Below, one piece after another: positions 17,002-24,726 of a stretch of DNA of 36,671 nucleotides. The notes under the pieces are model-generated. The model saw only the letters and a program-made list of their open reading frames with translations, did no database searches and was not told the DNA's origin. The position numbers and the translations under genes were made by a program. Source of the stretch: Gemmatales bacterium (GTDB lineage Bacteria > Planctomycetota > Planctomycetia > Gemmatales > HRBIN36); NCBI GenBank assembly GCA_025056555.1, contig JANWVZ010000019.1, positions 1 through 36,671 on the forward strand, written 5' to 3'. How positions within the stretch are numbered: position 1 is the stretch's first letter; each line of letters starts with the position of its first letter.

Positions 17002-17028
17002 GGCATCTCCTTTTGTCGTGGCCTGAAA

Positions 17029-18279
17029 CTAAGCAGCCTGTCGCCGGGCTGCCTCTACTTCCCAGATGGGGTAACGCAGCTTCCATTCTCCCCCTTCTTT
17101 CTTCCACAGGTGAGGTGAACGGAACTTATCGCACAACTCCAGGAAGTACTCAGGTTTCATACCGATATAGTCCATGATTTCTTGGAAATATTTACTGGGA
17201 AATTCCCCGTCGAACCGTTTCACCAGAGCGATGCCCTCTTCCCGTGTGAGATGTTTATTGCGAATTTCCTGAGAGGCATCATAACTGGCGCGACCCAGAC
17301 CGAACTTAATATAGGTGGTATAGTAATGGAAGCCATCTATCTTATCGTCCAGGCTATTATACTTGCTGTAAGTGCCTTCAGTTCGGAACGGATTGGCCTG
17401 GAACCCGCAGTGTTCGGCGGCGTAATAGTAACATTCCTGCGGCACCCACTTGAGATAGTAACCGAGATAATGAACTTCGATTCCCGAGGCTTCCAATTCC
17501 TGGGCGTCGGCAGGGAGATAAGCCATCAGGTCATTGAGAGTTACGTTATAACGTTCCATGAGTTCGGGAATACGAACGCCGGCCAGGTAAAGATTGTCTA
17601 AGTTGCGATAGGTATAATAGGACTTATCGCGCAGCGAGGTGGCCGTATCGGCGATAGGATTGCCATATTCCGCTTCATTTTCGCCATAAAAAATCAGCTT
17701 GATACCAAACTTCATAGCAATCTTAGGGGCCAAGTTTTTCTGACCCAGGATAAACGTCTGGAACGGATGGAGAAGATTCTCGATGGCCAGGCGTGTCAGC
17801 AGCTTCATGATGCGGCCATTCTGCTTAAAAGTGACATTGTCAAAACCGCCCACCTCGCACCAGTTACGATAATTCTGCCAACCGATGTCGGTATAAAGGA
17901 TAGGAGGCCAGGTGCAGGTCAGCGGGTGCATGCCATACTTATATTTCAGTATGTGAGCTGCGAAGCAGCTATCCTTGCCGCCGCTGCCTGGCACCAGGCA
18001 ATCGTAAGAACCATCGTTTCGGCGATACTTATCGAGCAGTCGGAGCAGTTCCTTCTCGCGCGCTTCCCAATCAATGGTTTCCTTCATTTCGGCCACGCGA
18101 CAGGCATCGCAGACCCCCTCCTCATCTATATGTAACGTAGGCGTCTTGCGATCCGGACGGTGGAGGTGCTCCGGATAAGAGCAAGGCCGTTGATTCGACA
18201 TTACGCAGCGTTGACAGTAGACTACTTTATGCGGCAGACCGTAATAGGCGATCAGCTTTTCCTCTGGTTCATGCGGCAT
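17029..18279 (-). CDS. WbpG/PseA-type N-acetyl sugar amidotransferase
   Basis: This 416-residue protein has an ATP-pyrophosphatase loop (SGGKDS, residues 99-104) and two Cys pairs near the N-terminus (Cys22/25 in CQRC and Cys57/60 in CDAC). These are the marks of the WbpG/PseA/N-acetyl sugar amidotransferase family. The enzymes activate an acetamido group with ATP and replace its oxygen with ammonia to give an acetamidino group. Ammonia should come from the HisH/HisF pair encoded in the same operon. The ATG at 18279 is preceded by GGAGGC; a start at 18357 would add 26 residues read from within hisH. It overlaps the hisH stop by 11 bases. Which nitrogen of the sugar is modified cannot be told. 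Confidence 0.88.
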   Translation of the reverse strand: MPHEPEEKLIAYYGLPHKVVYCQRCVMSNQRPCSYPEHLHRPDRKTPTLHIDEEGVCDACRVAEMKETIDWEAREKELLRLLDKYRRNDGSYDCLVPGSGGKDSCFAAHILKYKYGMHPLTCTWPPILYTDIGWQNYRNWCEVGGFDNVTFKQNGRIMKLLTRLAIENLLHPFQTFILGQKNLAPKIAMKFGIKLIFYGENEAEYGNPIADTATSLRDKSYYTYRNLDNLYLAGVRIPELMERYNVTLNDLMAYLPADAQELEASGIEVHYLGYYLKWVPQECYYYAAEHCGFQANPFRTEGTYSKYNSLDDKIDGFHYYTTYIKFGLGRASYDASQEIRNKHLTREEGIALVKRFDGEFPSKYFQEIMDYIGMKPEYFLELCDKFRSPHLWKKEGGEWKLRYPIWEVEAARRQAA

Positions 18280-18985
18280 GGCGGGATGCCTCCTGCTGAA
18301 GCTGACCGGCAATAAGTCGGGCGAGGTTGCGATAGATGTGTATGCCTGCCGGTCCACTGCGTTCGGGATGAAATTGAAAAGCCATCACATTGCCTCGACG
18401 CAGGCTGGAACAGAACTCGATGTGACCATAGCGCGTTACTGAAAGCACGACCGACGGATCCGTGGGTTGCGCATAATAGGAGTGAACGAAATACATGTAT
18501 TCGCCATCGCGGAGGTTCTCCAGGGGAGAATGATGCCAGCAATCGCCGGCCAGGTGTTGCTTGAAGTAATCGGGACGATAGATACGGTTCCAGCCCACCT
18601 GAGGAACCTTGAGGGGACCGCTCGGCCCCATCGGATTTTCAAAGCGCACTACCGGGCCTTCAATGATATTGAGTCCACGATGGCGACCGAACTCGAAACT
18701 CTCCGTCATGAGAAGCTGCTGACCCAGGCAGATGCCTATCAAGAACTTACCGGATTGGGCAATGTCCTGAAGTGGCCTGACGAGGTCGCGCTGGCGTAAA
18801 CAATCCATTGCATCGCCGAATGCTCCGACACCTGGCAGGATGACTGCATCTGCGGTGAGAATATCGCGTTTCTCCGCAGTGATGAAGGCCTCCAGGCCCA
18901 CTTTATGACATGCCTGCTGGACACTAAATAAATTGCCGAGGCTATAATCGACGATCGCGACTCGTAGCTTATAGCCGCCTTCCAT
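18269..18985 (-). CDS. hisH: HisH-like glutamine amidotransferase subunit, first gene of the operon
   Basis: A class I glutamine amidotransferase of 238 residues. The triad is complete: Cys86 in GICLGQQ, His206 and Glu208 in FHPERSG. The oxyanion-strand LPGVGAFGDAM and the C-terminal SLRRGNVMAFQ are HisH features. It should release ammonia from glutamine and hand it to the HisF-like partner, which is encoded eight genes downstream. The ATG at 18985 has GGAAGGAA upstream and gives the normal HisH N-terminus (LRVAIVDYSLGNL); the frame stays open to 19111 but the extra residues are not family-like. In a sugar-modifying operon its role is to feed the WbpG-like enzyme. Confidence 0.88.
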   Translation of the reverse strand: MEGGYKLRVAIVDYSLGNLFSVQQACHKVGLEAFITAEKRDILTADAVILPGVGAFGDAMDCLRQRDLVRPLQDIAQSGKFLIGICLGQQLLMTESFEFGRHRGLNIIEGPVVRFENPMGPSGPLKVPQVGWNRIYRPDYFKQHLAGDCWHHSPLENLRDGEYMYFVHSYYAQPTDPSVVLSVTRYGHIEFCSSLRRGNVMAFQFHPERSGPAGIHIYRNLARLIAGQLQQEASRHAA

Positions 18986-19298
18986 GGCCTGGTTCCTTCC
19001 CTCTGCGGAAAATCCTGGTCGGGACTCCGACGGCGAGGAGGTTATCTTGCCAATGGGTTCGCGTCTTTTAGCACATCGGGCTTTTCTGAGCAAGGCCAAT
19101 TGCAGTGTCACTGCAAAGCAACGGCATATAAAAGATCAGAAAAGCAGGGCATCGTCCCTGCAGGAAGATCTGGGAGTCAGGCAGTCTCATTTTGCTTGCC
19201 GTATCTTCGCAACCGAATCCCACGCGGGATGCAGCACACAAATACGATTTCCTGCAAAGGCGGGGCGAAGGGCACGGATTGAGCCGATGGAGAAGATT
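18986..19298. promoter_or_regulatory. Divergent control region between hisH-led operon and the acyl-ligase gene
   Basis: These 313 bases separate two divergent transcription units: the 11-gene nonulosonate operon on the minus strand and the acyltransferase/ligase plus Bat-like genes on the plus strand. Both promoters should lie here. An open frame crosses it on each strand (N-terminal extensions of hisH and of the ligase), but neither extension looks like its protein family and both miss the well-placed ribosome-binding sites. No confident -35/-10 boxes are seen. A perfect 17-bp palindrome lies in the middle. Confidence 0.5.
19100..19116. promoter_or_regulatory. Perfect 17-bp palindrome, candidate operator
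   Basis: TTGCAGTGTCACTGCAA is an exact inverted repeat with two 8-base arms around one central base. It lies 115 bases upstream of the hisH start and 183 bases upstream of the ligase start, in the shared divergent region. Size and symmetry suit a dimeric repressor or activator. No regulator gene is adjacent, so the binding protein is unknown. Confidence 0.5.
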
Positions 19299-21602
19299 AT
19301 GAGCAGTTTCCCGAAATACCGCAGCTGGTCTATGTCCAATTGGGGGCACCGCATCCTGACCGGCGGGCTGCGTGCCTGCCTGCGGCCAGTTTATCGCTTC
19401 GCCGTGCATGGCGCCGAGTGGTTGCCGCCTCATGGCCCCGCGGTAATCGTGCACAACGCAGTGGCTTGGCCGGACGTGGTTGTGTTACCTCTCAGCACTC
19501 CCCGACCGGTTCGGTGTCTGGTGCCGACGACACGCCGCCGCGGTCATTGGCACCGCATGTTGGGCCGCATCTTCGGCGTGATACTTATCGAACAGGAGCA
19601 AGGCCCGGAGGCTTTGCTGCGAGGGGTTGACGAGGCGCGGCGCGCTCTGGAGCGGGGCGAATTAGTGGCCGTGCCGGCCGATGCGCCATATCAGGTGGGG
19701 CCAGTGCGGGTTACGCTCGCCTGGTGGATACGTCAACTGTTGGGGGGAGATACCGTTTCCGCTGCCAGCCAGCGACCTGTCTGCAGCGTGCCCATTATTC
19801 CGGCGGCTCTGGATCGTGTGTGGGGCAATCTGTTTCGCGAACACCGTGGCGGTTTTCGCTGGAAGCGCCCTTTGCGCATGCCCTTGCCTCTGACTGTAGT
19901 TTTTGACAGCCCCTTGTCAGCAGATACGCCTGTCAGCGAATTGGAGCAGCGCATTCAACTACTCCACTGCCAGGCATTCGAAAAGCGAAAAGCTCAGGAA
20001 TGGTCGCTGCCGCGTCATTTTGTGCGGCAGGCGTGTCGGCATCCGTTCCGGGTATGTGTCATAGACGGCCTGCAAAAAGGGCTGCGGCTGACTTACGCAC
20101 AAACACTGGCCGGTGCTGTAGCACTGCGTGATCTGCTTGAGCCCGTATTCGGAGCCGACGAACACAAAGTAGGCTTGCTGCTTCCTACCTCAGTTGGTGC
20201 CGTTCTCGCGAACCTGGCGATCACCTTGTCCGGACGCATTGCTGTGAATCTGAATTACACGGCGTCGCAGGAGGCGCTGGCCTCCGCCGTTCGCCAATGC
20301 CAGATTCGCCATGTCCTGACCACGCGGCGGTTGATGGAGCGCATTCCTCAGGACTGGGCCAGCAGCGTTTCACTGCTTTATCTGGAAGAACTCCGCGGGC
20401 AAATCTCCCGGTGGCGCAAACTCGTAGCCTGGTTGCAGTGCGTGTTATTACCGGCATGGATCCTGGAACGCCGCCTGGGCCTGCAGCAGCAAAGTGGCAC
20501 CGACCCACTGATCACCGTTATATTTTCCAGCGGCACTACAGGAGATCCCAAAGGAGTTATGCTGTCTCACTTCAACGTCTTGGCCAACATTCAATCCATT
20601 TGTCAGGCCATTGAGCCTCTGCCCCAGGATCGTATTCTCGGCGTGTTGCCACTATTCCACAGTTTCGGTTACACGGTAACCTTCTGGCTGCCTCTGGTGA
20701 TCGGGGCCTCGGCGGTGTACTACCCGGATCCGCGACAGGCGAAAGAAATCGGGGACTTGTGCCGTGAACATCGCTGCACGCTCTTTGTAACCACGCCGAC
20801 GTTCCTCCGACTGGTTCATCGTCGTTGCGAGCGCAATCATTTCCGCAGCATTCGGTTGCTTATCACGGGTGCGGAAAAATTACCACGAAGCCTGGCTGAA
20901 GCATTTGCAGAAAAATTCGGCATCTGGCCACTGGAAGGTTATGGTTGCACCGAGCTGTCGCCGGTCGTCTCCACGAATTTGCCAGACGAACGCCTCGGCG
21001 TCTGGGAACGCATGCGCCATAAACTGGGGACCATCGGCCGTCCTATTCCCGCGGTTGCCGTACAACTCGTTGACCTGGATACGGGGCAACCCGTGTCGGT
21101 GGGCCAAATGGGCATGCTGCGGGTTTATGGCCCGAACGTCATGCTCGGCTACCTCGGCCGTGAAAAACAAACGCAGGAAGCTATTCAAGAGGGCTGGTAT
21201 GTTACGGGAGACTTGGCCGAATTGGACGAGGAAGGTTTCCTGACGATCCGAGATCGCCTGGCGCGTTTCAGTAAGATTGGCGGCGAAATGGTGCCCCATC
21301 AGCGCGTCGAGGACGAAATCCAACGTATCCTCGGCACTACGGAGCTGGTCTGTGCAGTAGTCGGTGTCCCAGACGAACGCAAAGGGGAGAAGCTCGTCGT
21401 GGTGCATCGTCCCTGGGCCGACGGGCTCACCTCTCAGGAAATTCTCTCACGGCTCAAAGCCAAGGGCCTGCCGAATCTCTGGCTTCCGGATACCTTCCTC
21501 GAAGTGCCGGAGCTACCAGTACTGGCCACGGGCAAACTCGACCTTCGCCGACTGAAGGCTCTTGCCTTAGAGCAACTGAGCACTCAACAGGCTTCGCCAT
21601 GA
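19299..21602 (+). CDS. Acyltransferase-like / acyl-CoA(ACP) synthetase fusion (Aas-like)
   Basis: The 767-residue protein has the domain order of E. coli Aas. Residues about 30-240 resemble a lysophospholipid acyltransferase, and about 250-767 form an AMP-dependent acyl synthetase. The synthetase part is complete: FSSGTTGDPKG (about 408-418), GYGCTELSP (about 547), GDLAELDEEGFLTIRDRLARFSKIGG and GKLDLRRL with the adenylation Lys. It should activate a fatty acid as acyl-AMP. In the acyltransferase part the HX4D box is not visible (H52 and D59 are seven apart) and the usual EGT/EGR block reads PADAP. I chose the ATG at 19299 for the GGAG six bases upstream; ATG 19287 is close. Its stop overlaps the next ATG. 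Confidence 0.8.
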   Translation: MSSFPKYRSWSMSNWGHRILTGGLRACLRPVYRFAVHGAEWLPPHGPAVIVHNAVAWPDVVVLPLSTPRPVRCLVPTTRRRGHWHRMLGRIFGVILIEQEQGPEALLRGVDEARRALERGELVAVPADAPYQVGPVRVTLAWWIRQLLGGDTVSAASQRPVCSVPIIPAALDRVWGNLFREHRGGFRWKRPLRMPLPLTVVFDSPLSADTPVSELEQRIQLLHCQAFEKRKAQEWSLPRHFVRQACRHPFRVCVIDGLQKGLRLTYAQTLAGAVALRDLLEPVFGADEHKVGLLLPTSVGAVLANLAITLSGRIAVNLNYTASQEALASAVRQCQIRHVLTTRRLMERIPQDWASSVSLLYLEELRGQISRWRKLVAWLQCVLLPAWILERRLGLQQQSGTDPLITVIFSSGTTGDPKGVMLSHFNVLANIQSICQAIEPLPQDRILGVLPLFHSFGYTVTFWLPLVIGASAVYYPDPRQAKEIGDLCREHRCTLFVTTPTFLRLVHRRCERNHFRSIRLLITGAEKLPRSLAEAFAEKFGIWPLEGYGCTELSPVVSTNLPDERLGVWERMRHKLGTIGRPIPAVAVQLVDLDTGQPVSVGQMGMLRVYGPNVMLGYLGREKQTQEAIQEGWYVTGDLAELDEEGFLTIRDRLARFSKIGGEMVPHQRVEDEIQRILGTTELVCAVVGVPDERKGEKLVVVHRPWADGLTSQEILSRLKAKGLPNLWLPDTFLEVPELPVLATGKLDLRRLKALALEQLSTQQASP

Positions 21603-22408
21603 CCGTGTTCCCTCCACTACTCCTGCTCGCCATCTGGCTACTGGTGGCTGGCTGGCCCGACACGGCACAACGCCATCTGCGATTGGCGCAAGCAGCCTAC
21701 CGGCGAGGCGACTATGCGTCTGCCTTGGAGCATTATCAGGCGGCCACGCCTTACAGGCGTGATCCGGGATTTGTAGCTTTCAACCAGGCGGCAGTATTGG
21801 GACGGATGCAGCGATGGCACGACGCTATCAGCTGCTATACCCAGGCTCTCGAAGACGCGCGAGGTCGGCGCCGGATCCTCAGTCTCTATGGGCGTGGCAC
21901 TGCCTACCTGGCCCTGGCTCTCCACACAACTAGTGCCGAGAAGGCGGGCTTCTTAGCTTCTGCTGTCAGGGACCTGAGCCAGTGTCTAGAGGAAGCTCCT
22001 GATTTCGAGGATGCCCGCCATCATCTGAACCTGGCCCAACGTTTACTGCAGGAAGCATCCCGCACGCCGTCGCCCGACAAAGCGCCATCCAAGCCGTCCC
22101 AACCCCCTGACAATGCTCCCTCACCGAGTAGTGAAGGTTCAGCTGGTACCAAGCCTGAACAGACTCGTACTGGATTGAAGCCCGTGAAGCTGTTGCCTGA
22201 GGTGGATGCTCAAAGGCCCTTGGAGACTCCGTACCACATTCGTCCGGGTCGAGGCCAACTGCCGGCGATTCCTGCGCGCGCCGATTTGCCCCCCATTGCT
22301 CCCGAGCAAGCGCGCCACTGGCTCGACGTCGAGTGGCAACGCATTACTCATGCTCGTGCCCAGCGAACAGGCCCCGTCCTGGGAGCGACCTCCGTCAGGG
22401 ACTGGTAA
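21599..22408 (+). CDS. BatC-like TPR protein
   Basis: After a short hydrophobic N-terminus (residues 1-19, signal or anchor) the 269-residue protein carries about three tetratricopeptide repeats (residues 22-160: AQRHLRLAQAAYRRGDYASALEHYQ, FVAFNQAAVLGRMQRWHDAISCY, then a DLSQCLEEAPDFEDARHHL unit). From about 160 a Pro/Ser/Lys-rich linker leads to a short C-terminal segment with RHWLDVEWQRI. BatC proteins of Bat (Bacteroides aerotolerance) operons are such TPR/low-complexity proteins, often ending in a similar segment. The ATGA overlap with the ligase gene and the BatD-like gene just downstream support this. Specific function within the envelope is unknown. Confidence 0.65.
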   Translation: MTVFPPLLLLAIWLLVAGWPDTAQRHLRLAQAAYRRGDYASALEHYQAATPYRRDPGFVAFNQAAVLGRMQRWHDAISCYTQALEDARGRRRILSLYGRGTAYLALALHTTSAEKAGFLASAVRDLSQCLEEAPDFEDARHHLNLAQRLLQEASRTPSPDKAPSKPSQPPDNAPSPSSEGSAGTKPEQTRTGLKPVKLLPEVDAQRPLETPYHIRPGRGQLPAIPARADLPPIAPEQARHWLDVEWQRITHARAQRTGPVLGATSVRDW

Positions 22409-22412
22409 CGCC

Positions 22413-23927
22413 ATGGCTGCCCGTGCCCGTTCCTGTTCCAAACCCCAAAGGTTAGCCCCGTCCCTGGCATTTCTTGTCATTTGCATAACAATTTCAACGC
22501 CAAGCCATGCAGCACATTACCATTCCCTGCAAAGCGGCCCTTCTGAGACGGAGGTGCGATTGTACACCGATTCGGGTTCGACAGTATATCGCGGGCAGCT
22601 CATGTCCCTATACTTAGAAATCCACCTACCTGACCCTCCCGCTTCCCCTGTAAAGGTTGTTCGATGCGACATACCTTGGCTGGGGCGGGAATTTGGCTTC
22701 CGCTGGCGCATGCCCCCCGATCAGTGGTTCTGTCAGTATAGCCTGCCTGCTCCGAACTCGTTAGCTTGCGAGATAGACGTTTCCTCTGAGCTGGCACCTT
22801 TCCTGGGCCTGATGCCGGGCAGGCACACTATTCATGTGCCTCGAAGCGATGCCCTGCGCCCCGTCTGGAAACTTAGTTGGCAGCTTGTTGTGGATAAACC
22901 GCTTTTCGGTGAACACCTCTCATTCGCGCCCATAGAGGTTCACTTGCCGAGTTGGCAAAAAAGCTTAGTAACAGCTCCTGTCGCGGTTACGGTCCAGGAC
23001 ATACCACCTCCGCTCGCGCCGACAAGCGCTTTCCTGTTGCCGCCCGGTCTTTATCGCCTGACCGCCTCCTGTCGGCCCGAGGTTACTTACCTAGGTACAA
23101 GTTCCGAGTATCATTTATGCCTGAGCGGTTCCGGCGCATGCGAAGACATCGAGGCGCAGGCACTACAGACTTTTATTAGCCAGCAGTTCGGTCTGGCTTT
23201 GCATTATCGCGGAGAAACCTGGCCAGATGCTCACACGAGATGCTGGCGTTGGGAGATGCAACTTAAATCGGCAGGAACTTGGGAGTTGCCGTCGCTCACT
23301 TGCCTCGCACTTGACCCTCAACATCATCCCCCTCGTTATCGGGAGGTTGGAGCCAGCGGCCTTATGATTCGCAGCTTGCCCGCCATATCATTAGCTCACT
23401 TAGAATCGCGGCGGAGCATGTCCCAATTGCCCTGCCGGAACGTGGACTACTTGATTCCCCCCTGGGATGCTCAGCAAACCCTGACCCCAACCTGGCTGGC
23501 CTGGTTCATCCCGCCTATTCTCTGGTTCCTCGTAGCTGTCGCACGTTGGTATCGAGGCAGGCCCTTCGTCTGGCGCCGTTACAGTCAACCTGCCAAACAG
23601 GCGCTAGCCGCGCTGAGACACCAAATGAAAACGGAACAGCCTGACCCTTACCGTACCTGGCGTGTCTTACAGGAATATCTTGAACGCAGACTCGCCCTGC
23701 CTCTTTATCCTCCCACCAGCGATCTAAGTCAGCATTTGCGCCAAAGAGAGCTTGATTCAGCATTCATCCGCCAACTGATAGACCTTCTGAAGGAACTGGA
23801 AAGTGCTGCGTTTTCACCCTCCGGCACCCTCTCAACAGAGAAGTTACGCCAAGTCACCAACATAATTGTCGCATTGGATCGTCAGTTAGCCGACGATATC
23901 AGACCCATCCCGAGGATGCGCGAGTGA
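22413..23927 (+). CDS. BatD-like membrane protein
   Basis: The 504-residue product starts with a cleavable-looking signal (residues about 1-33, ending in SHA). A large extracytoplasmic part of beta-rich, Ig-like segments follows, opening with a STVYRGQLMSLYLEIHLP unit of the form typical for BatD. One transmembrane helix lies at about 360-380 (WLAWFIPPILWFLVAVARW), with a helical cytoplasmic C-terminus of about 120 residues. This layout is that of the BatD/oxygen-tolerance family. An open frame extends back to 22206 inside the TPR gene, but the ATG at 22413 gives the signal peptide directly. The BatC- and BatE-like neighbours support the call. Cys pairs in the outer part (for example WFCQYSL and SLACEIDV) may form disulfides. 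Confidence 0.7.
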   Translation: MAARARSCSKPQRLAPSLAFLVICITISTPSHAAHYHSLQSGPSETEVRLYTDSGSTVYRGQLMSLYLEIHLPDPPASPVKVVRCDIPWLGREFGFRWRMPPDQWFCQYSLPAPNSLACEIDVSSELAPFLGLMPGRHTIHVPRSDALRPVWKLSWQLVVDKPLFGEHLSFAPIEVHLPSWQKSLVTAPVAVTVQDIPPPLAPTSAFLLPPGLYRLTASCRPEVTYLGTSSEYHLCLSGSGACEDIEAQALQTFISQQFGLALHYRGETWPDAHTRCWRWEMQLKSAGTWELPSLTCLALDPQHHPPRYREVGASGLMIRSLPAISLAHLESRRSMSQLPCRNVDYLIPPWDAQQTLTPTWLAWFIPPILWFLVAVARWYRGRPFVWRRYSQPAKQALAALRHQMKTEQPDPYRTWRVLQEYLERRLALPLYPPTSDLSQHLRQRELDSAFIRQLIDLLKELESAAFSPSGTLSTEKLRQVTNIIVALDRQLADDIRPIPRMRE

Positions 23928-24667
23928 ATACTTTGGTCTTAGGTCTTAGTATTTCTCTACACATAGGTGTAATCAGCGATATGGATACCTGGCTGCAAAA
24001 AGCTCAGCACCTCGCCAGTCAGGGGGATTACTGGCTGGCTGGAGAAATCTATCAGGTGTTGTTCCAGTCTGGTTTTCGAGCCGCTGCGCTCGATTATAAC
24101 CTCGGAGTATGTGCCTTAGCCTGCGGAGAGTTAGCTGCTGCGATCTATCATCTTCGGCGTGCCGTTCATCAGTCCCCCTGGGACAGTGAGTTCCGAAGAG
24201 CGTTAGCACATGCCCGTTCTCATGTTCCTGGCGCGCCCCGTCCTTCCGATGACCATCCAAGATTAACTTCCGCTCTACTCTGGTTGGGTTGGCTCACTTG
24301 GGCAACAGGTTGGTGCAGCCTGATGGGACTGCATTTTCGCGCCGCACGGCGTTGGGGCGTTGCAGGATTGGTATTATCCACGCTCTCACTGGTTCTTATT
24401 AGTTTCGTTGCGTTGCACCGCGCTCACGAGAAACGGGCTCCGTGGGCAGTGGTACGTGAACGCTGCGAGGTACGTATCGGTAATGGAGCAAGCTATCCAG
24501 TGCTCATTCAGGAGGGCCAGCCCGTGATACTATATCCGGGTTGGGAAATTCAAGTGCTCGACCAGCGACCAAATGCTTGGGCCTATATCTCTTTAGGTGG
24601 TCGAGCCGCCGGCTGGGTTCCTCTTAGCTGCCTGTATATAGCTGCTCAACCGTATCAAGGGCCATAG
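23924..24667 (+). CDS. BatE-like TPR/SH3 membrane protein
   Basis: A 247-residue protein that starts with GTG, which overlaps the previous TGA. An N-terminal hydrophobic segment (about 1-18) is followed by two TPR units (about 22-100, KAQHLASQGDYWLAGEIYQ and LDYNLGVCALACGELAAAI). Two membrane helices at about 118-138 and 146-166 come next. The C-terminal 65 residues form a bacterial SH3-like domain (VRERCEVRIGNGASYPVLI ... AAGWVPLSCLYIA). TPR plus membrane pair plus SH3 is the typical BatE order. It should be the last gene of this unit; the oxidoreductase follows after 59 bases with its own ribosome-binding site. Confidence 0.72.
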   Translation: MNTLVLGLSISLHIGVISDMDTWLQKAQHLASQGDYWLAGEIYQVLFQSGFRAAALDYNLGVCALACGELAAAIYHLRRAVHQSPWDSEFRRALAHARSHVPGAPRPSDDHPRLTSALLWLGWLTWATGWCSLMGLHFRAARRWGVAGLVLSTLSLVLISFVALHRAHEKRAPWAVVRERCEVRIGNGASYPVLIQEGQPVILYPGWEIQVLDQRPNAWAYISLGGRAAGWVPLSCLYIAAQPYQGP

Positions 24668-24726
24668 CTAATGTCACAACCAGATGCCTTATACCGGGAC
24701 TCTAAGCGATCTCCAGGAGCCAGGCT

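Noticed and set aside
8179-18985. Histidine biosynthesis operon (because of hisH and hisF homologs)
   Set aside because: No other his genes are present, the HisF second catalytic acid is changed, and the neighbours are nonulosonate and amidotransferase genes.
18984-19286. N-terminal extension of the acyl-ligase fusion
   Set aside because: No family similarity, and it would cross the whole divergent promoter region and touch the hisH start.
22206-22412. N-terminal extension of the BatD-like protein
   Set aside because: It overlaps the TPR gene in another frame and would bury the signal peptide; the ATG at 22413 is better.
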